Origin: Propionibacteriaceae bacterium
GTDB taxonomy: Bacteria; Actinomycetota; Actinomycetes; Propionibacteriales; Propionibacteriaceae
Direction of reading: 5' to 3'
DNA: 7,586 nt
Assembly: GCA_031260385.1 (NCBI GenBank)
Contig: JAIRKB010000170.1
Location: 1-7,586, forward strand
Position 1 is the stretch's first letter, and each line of letters begins with the position of its first letter. A model generated the notes under the pieces. It was not told the DNA's origin, searched no databases, and saw only the letters and a list, made by a program, of their open reading frames with translations. The translations under genes were made by a program, and so were the position numbers. This document shows positions 1-4,280 of the stretch, in pieces.

Positions 1-361
1 GAGCATCGTCGGCAAGAATGTCGCGATGCTCAATGTAGATAAATCTGAAGAAGTCGCCCAGATCAACCTCTGCCATACGACGCAGTTCCCCAAGCGCCTG
101 GTCTTTATCGAGTCCAGTGCGGAATAGGTCAGCGTCAAGGGTGCGTCGTGCATTGGGGATGCGGGCCAGCATTCCAGTGCCGCCTTTCAGCACCCACTCT
201 GAGTTCTCCCCGCCAGAGAAGATGCGGCACAGGAACCGGTCGTAGTAGGCCAGCCTGATCAGGTCATCTACTTGGCGTGAAGGGTTTTCGGAGTTGGCTT
301 TCTTTGCCGCCGATTTGATGGCAGCTTCCACGGCTTGTGCGCTGGTGTATCTGTCAGCCAC
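1..361 (-). CDS. abiEii: AbiEii-type nucleotidyltransferase toxin of a type IV toxin-antitoxin system (N-terminal 120 residues; runs off the left edge)
   Basis: The frame is open from a GTG at 361 to the window edge. It encodes a protein with a K-G-G-T motif at residues 59-62 and T-L-D-A-D-L at 74-79. This matches the active-site pattern of the AbiEii/AbiGii family (KGGT, then S/T-x-D-x-D; D76 and D78 would bind metal). In that family the toxin is a cytoplasmic nucleotidyltransferase-like enzyme that inhibits growth and is countered by AbiEi without stable protein contact. The GTG start is favoured by an AAGGAG ribosome-binding site six bases upstream and by the gene starting 10 bases after the abiEi stop codon. 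The two genes form one minus-strand operon, antitoxin first. The C-terminal part, including the remaining catalytic motifs, is outside the window, so intactness cannot be judged. Family assignment is from motifs seen plus gene order. Confidence 0.9.
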   Translation of the reverse strand, partial: MADRYTSAQAVEAAIKSAAKKANSENPSRQVDDLIRLAYYDRFLCRIFSGGENSEWVLKGGTGMLARIPNARRTLDADLFRTGLDKDQALGELRRMAEVDLGDFFRFIYIEHRDILADDA

Positions 362-367
362 GATCAA

Positions 368-373
368 CTCCTT
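368..373 (-). promoter_or_regulatory. Ribosome-binding site of abiEii overlapping the abiEi stop codon
   Basis: On the minus strand the antitoxin stop TAA runs directly into AAGGAG (TAAGGAG), and GTG follows six bases later. The Shine-Dalgarno sequence shares bases with the stop codon of abiEi, so ribosomes finishing the antitoxin stop exactly at the toxin start site. This suggests translational coupling of toxin to antitoxin (inference). Confidence 0.75.
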
Positions 374-1097
374 AATATCGCCTGTTCAGTGTTCGCCGCT
401 GGAATTCTTCAACAACCCTGGGCGCGAGTGCTGATGCCGCGATGGCCTTAGCTTGAGATTCGGGGTCTTGGCGGGCAAGCTTTTCCAACTCGGTTAGGAG
501 CACTTCTCCTGACTTGAATCCATTGCGTGCCGCCAGCCTATCGAGGAGGTCCGACAGTTTTTGCCGGTCGATGGTTCCAGCCTCAGCTAGGACGTCTGCT
601 ACTAGGGAACGGTCGATTCTGGATTCGACTAGGTCTGCAATGGTTTGTTCTGGGGTGGTAACCGGCAGGCCTTCGCGGAGAGTAACCCTGTCAGGCGCAA
701 GCTGCGCCACCCGAAATGTGAGTTCTGGTCGTTGTGTTTGTCGCCGAGTAGCGACTGTGAACTCGTACGGTTCGGGAAGCAGGTCTCCCATGCCAAGCAG
801 ATAAGAGGCTGTAGCTCCAGAGACGACGGCGTCTTCGCTTCTTCGACGCAGGCGTTCTTCTGCCGTTTCCTTTGGCTGGATGGAAAGCCATGTGGCCTTA
901 AGGTTGTCGAATCGACCTGATGGCACCGAAGCAGCTCGATAAACCCCGTGCGCTACTCGTTCGAGGTGGCCGACATCACAAAGTCGAGACAGCGCAAGCC
1001 TACTGACGCCACGCTGAGCAGCCTGAGCCGTCGTCACCATGCCCCACTGAGAACCAGTCACCTCGTTCAGTGCCAGCAGAGCCTCAACCGCTTTCAT
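372..1097 (-). CDS. abiEi: AbiEi-type antitoxin and transcriptional autorepressor of a type IV toxin-antitoxin system
   Basis: The product is 241 residues. Residues about 20-54 form a winged helix-turn-helix of the AbiEi N-terminal type (V-T-T-A-Q-A, then S-R-L-A-L-S-R-L, then G-V-Y-R). The C-terminal antitoxin domain follows, with L-P-V-T-T-P-E-Q-T-I-A-D-L at 144-156. Known family members neutralise AbiEii and repress their own operon by binding inverted repeats in the promoter. The frame stays open upstream to 1190, but those residues are encoded by the promoter and a mobile-element palindrome. The ATG at 1097 is therefore preferred: it follows the inverted-repeat promoter directly and begins the recognisable protein. 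The message would be leaderless. The gene is cotranscribed with abiEii, 10 bases downstream. Actinobacterial AbiEi proteins of this size are common, and nothing looks truncated. Confidence 0.9.
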   Translation of the reverse strand: MKAVEALLALNEVTGSQWGMVTTAQAAQRGVSRLALSRLCDVGHLERVAHGVYRAASVPSGRFDNLKATWLSIQPKETAEERLRRRSEDAVVSGATASYLLGMGDLLPEPYEFTVATRRQTQRPELTFRVAQLAPDRVTLREGLPVTTPEQTIADLVESRIDRSLVADVLAEAGTIDRQKLSDLLDRLAARNGFKSGEVLLTELEKLARQDPESQAKAIAASALAPRVVEEFQRRTLNRRY

Positions 1098-1134
1098 GCT
1101 TGAATTGTATCGCCATAACTGATACAATTCAAGC
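1098..1134 (-). promoter_or_regulatory. abiE promoter-operator: perfect 14-bp inverted repeat containing both the -35 and the -10 boxes
   Basis: GCTTGAATTGTATC at 1098-1111 and GATACAATTCAAGC at 1121-1134 are perfect inverted copies separated by nine bases. Read on the minus strand, the distal arm contains TTGAAT (1127-1132) and the proximal arm contains TACAAT (1104-1109). The spacing between them is exactly 17 bases, a near-consensus sigma-70-type promoter. The ATG of abiEi begins at the first base after the proximal arm, six bases after the -10, so transcription should start at or near the A of ATG. A dimer of AbiEi on both arms would cover both promoter boxes. Sequence features are seen; repression by AbiEi is inferred from the known family. 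Confidence 0.85.
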
Positions 1135-1137
1135 TGG

Positions 1138-1172
1138 GTGACAAAGGGGGGTAAAGGGGGGTGACAAAGGGG
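1138..1172. repeat. Short degenerate direct repeats, G-rich, between the abiE promoter and the left transposase palindrome
   Basis: GTGACAAAGGGG occurs at 1138-1149 and again at 1161-1172, with a shortened copy GTAAAGGGGG at 1151-1160 between them. The last copy is the left half of the RAYT palindrome. The outer units look like partial duplications of that half, perhaps from slippage or repeated insertion. They lie only 5 bases upstream of the abiE -35 box. Confidence 0.7.
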
Positions 1173-1190
1173 ACGGTACCATTTTGTCAC
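1161..1190 (+). repeat. Left RAYT-associated palindrome (GGGGACGGTAC core, GTGACAAA/TTTGTCAC arms)
   Basis: The arms GTGACAAA (1161-1168) and TTTGTCAC (1183-1190) are perfect inverted repeats enclosing 14 bases that start with GGGGACGGTAC. The reverse complement of the palindrome at 2035-2064 matches this one at 26 of 30 positions, so the two bound the transposase gene in inverted orientation. Such imperfect hairpins beside a Y1 transposase are the usual REP/RAYT arrangement. Confidence 0.85.
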
Positions 1191-1236
1191 ATTCCATCGG
1201 CATACACTAGCATTGCATTATCATTGGGGCGTTCAT

Positions 1237-1252
1237 AAGGGAGTTAACCATC
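1237..1252 (+). promoter_or_regulatory. Ribosome-binding site and ATC start codon of the RAYT transposase
   Basis: AAGGGAG (1237-1243) is followed after six bases by ATC (1250-1252). Translation from here gives (M)ARQPRTFSKTGLYHI, the usual N-terminus of this transposase family. No ATG, GTG or TTG lies in this frame between the upstream stop (TAG, 1208-1210) and the ATG at 1298. That ATG has no good Shine-Dalgarno sequence and would remove the first beta strand. An AUC initiator is therefore the best reading (inference). Confidence 0.6.
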
Positions 1253-2038
1253 GCTAGGCAACCGCGTACCTTCAGCAAGACAGGGCTCTACCACATCATG
1301 TTCCGAGGAGTTAACCACTGTCAACTCTTTGAAGAAAATGAGGACTTCGAGAAACTCCTCACCATACTCACCAAAGTAAAATCTGAAACCGATCTAAAGG
1401 TCTTGGCCTACTGCTTGATGAGCAACCATGCCCACCTGCTCATCCGGGAGAAATCTCCAGGCGACATCGTCACAGCGATGAGAAGAACCCTGGCACCCTA
1501 CGCCAGCTGGTTTAACAAGAAGTACGGACGCTCCGGCGCGCTAATCACAAACCGCTACAAAAGCGAATGCGTCACCAATGACGCTTACCTACTCACAGTC
1601 GTACGCTACATCCACCACAACCCAATCGAAGCAGGAATCACCACCACCCCTCGCTCCTACCGTTGGTGCAGCTACCAAAACTACCTCACCGGTCGCTCCG
1701 CCCTAACAGACGTCGACTTCGTACTCTCAATGTTCGCACCCAACCACCCCGACGCAATCCAACAATTCGAAAAATTCCACAACGACTATCCAAACGAAGA
1801 ACCCATTAATCTACCCCAGGACTACAAAAGAAACCGCGACGATCAAATCCGTATCGAACTAACAAACCACTACGACGGAATCCAACCCACCGCGATCAAC
1901 ACGCTACCAAAAACCCAACGCGACACCATACTGGCATTCCTAAGAGAAAAAGGATTCTCAATCCGTCAGATAGAAAGAACCACCGGAGTCCCCCGAGGAA
2001 TCATCGCACGAACCAAACCCAACAACCCCCAAACGTGA
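1250..2038 (+). CDS. RAYT / IS200-like Y1 (HUH) transposase with C-terminal helix-turn-helix
   Basis: From the ATC at 1250 the product is 262 residues (246 if the ATG at 1298 is used). Seen motifs: R-Q-P-R and T-G-x-Y-H-I at the start; S-N-H-A-H-L-L with the HUH histidines at 60 and 62; and R-Y-I-H-H-N-P-I-E-A-G, where Tyr120 matches the catalytic tyrosine of E. coli RAYT. Residues about 224-254 (G-F-S-I-R-Q-I-E-R-T-T-G-V-P-R-G) form a helix-turn-helix often found at the end of this subgroup. The family cuts and rejoins single-stranded DNA at hairpins, here probably the GGGGACGG palindromes on both sides. The stop codon lies inside the right palindrome. The sense strand is unusually rich in A and C (47 of 60 bases at 1741-1800), unlike its GC-rich neighbours, which suggests recent arrival. 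All catalytic residues are present. Confidence 0.9.
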   Translation: MARQPRTFSKTGLYHIMFRGVNHCQLFEENEDFEKLLTILTKVKSETDLKVLAYCLMSNHAHLLIREKSPGDIVTAMRRTLAPYASWFNKKYGRSGALITNRYKSECVTNDAYLLTVVRYIHHNPIEAGITTTPRSYRWCSYQNYLTGRSALTDVDFVLSMFAPNHPDAIQQFEKFHNDYPNEEPINLPQDYKRNRDDQIRIELTNHYDGIQPTAINTLPKTQRDTILAFLREKGFSIRQIERTTGVPRGIIARTKPNNPQT

Positions 2039-2064
2039 CAAATCAGTACCGTCCCCATTGTCAC
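2035..2064 (-). repeat. Right RAYT-associated palindrome, overlapping the transposase stop codon
   Basis: The arms GTGACAA (2035-2041) and TTGTCAC (2058-2064) enclose the minus-strand core GGGGACGGTAC. The TGA stop of the transposase is bases 2036-2038, so the gene ends inside the left arm. This is the inverted partner of the 1161-1190 hairpin, from which it differs at four positions. Confidence 0.85.
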
Positions 2065-2067
2065 ACG

Positions 2068-2115
2068 ACTGGACCCGTCTCGTCGGCGACCGCATAGTCA
2101 TCACACCGATCTAGG
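2068..2115 (+). pseudogene. Possible 3' remnant of an interrupted plus-strand gene
   Basis: Just outside the right palindrome a frame reads D-W-T-R-L-V-G-D-R-I-V-I-T-P-I and then TAG. The short run of alternating valine and isoleucine looks like the C-terminal strand of a real protein, and an inverted repeat begins at its stop codon. No matching upstream part is found on the left side of the element. It may be a chance reading, so confidence is low. Confidence 0.2.
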
Positions 2116-2161
2116 CCTGCAACTGCCCTCCAAAGCGGCCTAGCCAAACACCTCGCGGTGT
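2111..2161. other. Two hairpins between the RAYT element and the lipoprotein gene, possible transcription end
   Basis: CTAGGCC at 2111-2117 pairs with GGCCTAG at 2137-2143 (19-base loop). ACACC at 2148-2152 pairs with GGTGT at 2157-2161, and its minus-strand loop is GCGA, a GNRA tetraloop. They lie downstream of the minus-strand lipoprotein gene and could end its transcript. Neither has a long T-run, so intrinsic termination is not certain. Confidence 0.35.
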
Positions 2162-2194
2162 AACAAACATATCTTGAAGTTTCTACGCCTGGAA

Positions 2195-2833
2195 CTACTG
2201 TGGACCGATCTCTAGAAGCTCCTCTTCGGTGTGCGTGATTGATGGGAGCTTGGTGTCCCCAACAATGATCGATTCGGGCAAGGTCCTGTTCTCTGCATGG
2301 AAAGCGCTGCGGAAGCGATCAGGTTCACGCGAGTTAGTGGCGGCGAACACACCATTAGGGCCACCGGTAACTACGTACCCACCGAAAGGTTGGCCTTTAT
2401 CCAGCATGGCTGGTGTGATGAATAGTAGGTACGGTCCGTAAGAAGACAATCCATCTTTGCCAGTAGTCAGGTCGATACCAGGCGAAACAACATCGATTGT
2501 TCCTCTAGCGCTGATGGCGCCTCCCAGCACCTCGATGATTGTCATACGTACATACGGTACAGCCGCTGGCTGCTCTTCGGCGCCCGGCATGGTTGGTAGT
2601 GGGCGCTTGAAAGTTTCCCCAGTGGGCGTGGCGATGATGATGGCGCTAGAGATATCAGCCAAGTCTGCGATTCCATTGTACTCGCGACTCATTGAGCCTA
2701 GGACTTCAAACTGTGGAAGATCCCAATCATCGGGTGGCGAAGATGTTGCTGAGCAGCCCGAAAAGACTGCCAATGCACCGAGCACAGAAAGGGCTCGGAC
2801 CAAACGACTATTTGTAGAGAGAGTTAACGCCAT
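2195..2833 (-). CDS. Secreted lipoprotein of unknown function, overlapping the upstream metalloprotease gene
   Basis: From the ATG at 2833 the product is 212 residues. The N-terminus has a basic stretch, a hydrophobic core and the lipobox V-F-S-G-C, with Cys27 as the lipidation site. The mature protein should be anchored to the outer face of the membrane. The remainder looks like a small beta-rich domain: a segment like A-D-I-S-S-A-I-I-I-A-T-P, then V-R-M-T-I-I-E-V-L-G-G, then Y-G-P-Y-L-L-F-I-T. This pattern occurs in uncharacterised actinobacterial lipoproteins; I do not recognise a named family. An ATG at 2842 is an alternative start. Either start lies inside the end of the protease gene (26 or 35 bases of overlap), so the two are probably translated from one message. 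The longer open frame up to 2986 is the protease gene read out of frame. Confidence 0.8.
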   Translation of the reverse strand: MALTLSTNSRLVRALSVLGALAVFSGCSATSSPPDDWDLPQFEVLGSMSREYNGIADLADISSAIIIATPTGETFKRPLPTMPGAEEQPAAVPYVRMTIIEVLGGAISARGTIDVVSPGIDLTTGKDGLSSYGPYLLFITPAMLDKGQPFGGYVVTGGPNGVFAATNSREPDRFRSAFHAENRTLPESIIVGDTKLPSITHTEEELLEIGPQ

Positions 2834-3386
2834 TTTTATCATCCGTCTGTGGTGTAGTTGGGGCAACGTTATAGTAGGAGTACATAAGCACAGTGCTGCT
2901 TGAAGAATGGGCGAGACCCAGGACATGACCAAATTCGTGAGCAGCAGCGCCATTCTGGCGATCAACTGTTGCACTAGCCCAGCCATTAGCGGTGGTGTTG
3001 ATAACTATTTCAATTGTGCCCGCGCCCCATAGTCTATTAGTACAAGACGGTACGGTCTCAACCGTGCCTTTCTTGCGCACCATTGCAGTCCATACGACTG
3101 TATTACCACGGGCTTCCCCCGTTCCGGTAACCATCGCATCGGTGGAGGATGTAAGCCTCTGGAGGGTCGCATTCACAGATGCGTTATTCCATCGTGAAGC
3201 TCCATTACCAATGGTGGCAGCAACTATTAGCGGTGAGGGTACGTAGTACTTGACTGTCGAACTTCCCCATTTGCACCCCAGTGTGCTATATGCCTGTGCT
3301 TGGTTTGTTGGAGCAATCACAGAAGCAGACGCCAATAAAGCCAGAACCAGTGAGAGCCTGCCTAGGCTCATGGCTATTCGTTTCAC
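2808..3386 (-). CDS. Secreted zinc metalloprotease of the metzincin/matrixin type
   Basis: The protein has 192 residues and a GTG start. A signal peptide (basic start, hydrophobic residues 11-25, likely cleavage after A-Q-A at 32) is followed directly by a small catalytic domain with no propeptide of obvious size. H-E-F-G-H-V-L-G-L-A-H at 150-160 is the extended zinc motif: three histidines bind zinc and Glu151 is the general base. M168 in V-L-M-Y is the Met-turn that defines metzincins. Cys38 and Cys115 could form a disulfide in the mature enzyme. The C-terminus (D-D-K-N-G-V-N-S-L-Y) resembles the last helix of matrixins. All catalytic residues are present, so an active extracellular protease is expected. 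The substrate is unknown. The gene overlaps the start of the lipoprotein gene, and a GGGGACGG palindrome ends 40 bases before its start codon. Confidence 0.88.
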   Translation of the reverse strand: MKRIAMSLGRLSLVLALLASASVIAPTNQAQAYSTLGCKWGSSTVKYYVPSPLIVAATIGNGASRWNNASVNATLQRLTSSTDAMVTGTGEARGNTVVWTAMVRKKGTVETVPSCTNRLWGAGTIEIVINTTANGWASATVDRQNGAAAHEFGHVLGLAHSSSSTVLMYSYYNVAPTTPQTDDKNGVNSLYK

Positions 3387-3426
3387 ATTCTATCTTTCTA
3401 ATTGGTTGATCGTTCTTGGTCAGCAG

Positions 3427-3455
3427 AGACAGTTGGGGACGGTACTTTTTGTCAC
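3427..3455 (+). repeat. Hybrid RAYT-type palindrome (AGACA left arm, TGTCAC right arm, GGGGACGGTAC core)
   Basis: AGACAGTT is followed by GGGGACGGTAC (3435-3445) and TTTTTGTCAC (3446-3455). The core and right half match the palindromes that flank the transposase at 1161 and 2035. The left arm matches the AGACA type seen at 3627-3651. Only GACA/TGTC can pair, so the stem is short. Confidence 0.75.
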
Positions 3456-3551
3456 TTTCTTGTTGGCCAGACAGAGGGACCAATGTCTCACCTAGTCAAT
3501 CAGAGTGTCGATAGAACTTCAACACAACGCATGGTTCCCCGACGGTAATCG

Positions 3552-3584
3552 TACTCCGTGCGAGATGCTCGTCTCGTACAAGTA
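3552..3584. repeat. Imperfect hairpin inside the 3427-3651 segment
   Basis: GTGCGAGA (3558-3565) faces TCTCGTAC (3572-3579) across a six-base loop, with seven of eight Watson-Crick pairs and one possible G-U pair. TACT (3552-3555) and AGTA (3581-3584) extend the stem after a small bulge. It could form in RNA or single-stranded DNA. No T-run follows it on either strand. Confidence 0.5.
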
Positions 3585-3626
3585 ATGTTGCCGCAAAGCG
3601 CCGAAAAAATCTGCTCTGACTAGGAG

Positions 3627-3651
3627 AGACAGCAGAACCGTCCCCGTGTCT
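3627..3651 (-). repeat. RAYT-type palindrome with AGACA/TGTCT arms
   Basis: AGACA (3627-3631) and TGTCT (3647-3651) are perfect inverted arms. On the minus strand the interior starts C-GGGGACGGTTC, the same core as the transposase-flanking hairpins, in opposite orientation to the copy at 3427-3455. Confidence 0.75.
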
Positions 3652-3694
3652 GGTCATCCTTTCGCTAGATGGAACATGGGAAAGGATCGGTGGG

Positions 3695-4006
3695 TCAGGG
3701 TTCCCGGTTGTGAAGCACAGAGCGTATCCAAACCGGATCCCGTCGGGTGTGGATGAGGGCGAGAACTCTCACGACCTTGTCTGTAATTAGGTAGATCACC
3801 ATATAGGGGAACACTCGCAAGGTTACGTGACGATATGTGTCGAAGATGATTGAACCAAGGTAAGGGAAGGCTTCGACGAGATCGAGTGACTGTTTGAAAT
3901 CCTCACGCAAGCGTCCTGGCAGGCTCAAGTCAGCCGTGCCATAGTAGTCAGCGGCTTCACGCAAGTCCCCCTCAATCGCGGGATGGAATCTCAGAGAAAC
4001 GCTCAT
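3695..4006 (-). CDS. RelE/ParE-superfamily toxin of a type II toxin-antitoxin module
   Basis: The product is 103 residues from the ATG at 4006. It shows the usual small toxin layout: an N-terminal strand (S-V-S-L-R-F-H-P), a helical pair around D-L-R-E-A-A-D-Y-Y to L-V-E-A-F-P, then F-D-T-Y-R-H-V-T-L-R-V-F-P-Y-M-V-I-Y and V-L-A-L-I-H-T-R-R-D-P. This is the typical pattern of ParE-like proteins beside Unstab_antitox antitoxins. Members either cut mRNA on the ribosome or poison DNA gyrase; the sequence does not decide which. The ATG overlaps the antitoxin stop by four bases (ATGA), giving coupled translation with the antitoxin first. A GTG at 4012 is an alternative start adding two residues. 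Length is normal and no damage is seen. Confidence 0.88.
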   Translation of the reverse strand: MSVSLRFHPAIEGDLREAADYYGTADLSLPGRLREDFKQSLDLVEAFPYLGSIIFDTYRHVTLRVFPYMVIYLITDKVVRVLALIHTRRDPVWIRSVLHNREP

Positions 4007-4224
4007 CCCCACGTTGACTGTAATCTCGCGTCAAGCACATCCCAGGTCAAACCGATCGACGGGTCGGCATCCATCTCGGCATCACGGGAGCGAATCATGG
4101 TCATTTCTTGCTCCGTTAGTGACCGATCCCCAGGAACCAGAGACCGCTGAAGGAAGTCGATCACGTCAATACGCTCGGTGATCGTTAGCGACCCTAGTGA
4201 TTCCTGAAGGGTTGAACTGACCAT
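4003..4224 (-). CDS. Unstab_antitox (addiction module component) antitoxin
   Basis: The product is 73 residues. The sequence fits the Unstab_antitox family throughout: L-T-I-T-E-R-I-D-V-I-D-F-L-Q-R-S-L near the N-terminus, then L-T-E-Q-E at about 36-40, and the C-terminal D-A-D-P-S-I-G-L-T-W-D-V-L. The C-terminal part of such antitoxins normally wraps the partner toxin. The gene precedes the ParE-like toxin and overlaps it by ATGA. The start at 4224 matches the family length; the open frame continuing upstream to 4563 is the regulator gene read out of frame. TACAAT lies six bases before the ATG, so a leaderless transcript is possible, although GGAGGAG 12 bases upstream could also serve as a distant ribosome-binding site. 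The regulator stop is 56 bases upstream on the same strand. Confidence 0.88.
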   Translation of the reverse strand: MVSSTLQESLGSLTITERIDVIDFLQRSLVPGDRSLTEQEMTMIRSRDAEMDADPSIGLTWDVLDARLQSTWG

Positions 4225-4230
4225 GAAATC

Positions 4231-4236
4231 ATTGTA
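4231..4236 (-). promoter_or_regulatory. Possible -10 box of the Unstab_antitox/ParE operon
   Basis: Minus-strand TACAAT is separated by six bases from the antitoxin ATG. The box and its distance to the ATG are identical to those at the abiE operon. No clear -35 box is seen 16-18 bases further upstream, so this is weaker than the abiE promoter. Confidence 0.45.
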
Positions 4237-4280
4237 CTCCTCCAGCGAGAATGCCGGAGACCGGGAGTCCAAGCTAAATG

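Larger units (their letters stand above)
1161..2064 (+). mobile_element. RAYT element (REPtron): transposase gene bounded by inverted palindromes
   Basis: The element is delimited by two 30-bp hairpins that match at 26 of 30 positions and face each other, with the transposase between them and no other gene. No target-site duplication is visible, as expected for Y1 enzymes. The left end lies 29 bases upstream of the abiE -35 box. The boundaries are those of the palindromes; the true cleavage sites could be a few bases outside. Confidence 0.75.
3387..3694. other. Gene-free stretch with two inverted GGGGACGG palindromes; possible transposase-less RAYT-type element
   Basis: I find no credible coding region here. 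The stretch contains a palindrome at 3427-3455, a second at 3627-3651 in inverted orientation, and a 12-bp interrupted hairpin between them. The 225-base segment from 3427 to 3651 could be a non-autonomous element moved by a RAYT, or two independent solo hairpins. It would also hold the promoter of the protease gene; I see no strong consensus promoter. Confidence 0.5.

Noticed and set aside
1146..1176. G-quadruplex upstream of abiE
   Set aside because: There are only three G-runs of four or more, the fourth being GG, so a stable three-tetrad intramolecular quadruplex is not supported.
1098..1190. Upstream extension of the abiEi reading frame to 1190
   Set aside because: The extra residues are encoded by the promoter repeat and the RAYT hairpin and do not resemble the AbiEi N-terminus.
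2834..2986. Upstream extension of the lipoprotein frame
   Set aside because: It lies within the protease gene in another frame and would bury the signal peptide and lipobox inside the protein.
3383..3388. ATG directly followed by TGA overlapping the GTG start of the protease gene
   Set aside because: A start-stop mini-frame could affect initiation, but one six-base coincidence is too little to support regulation.
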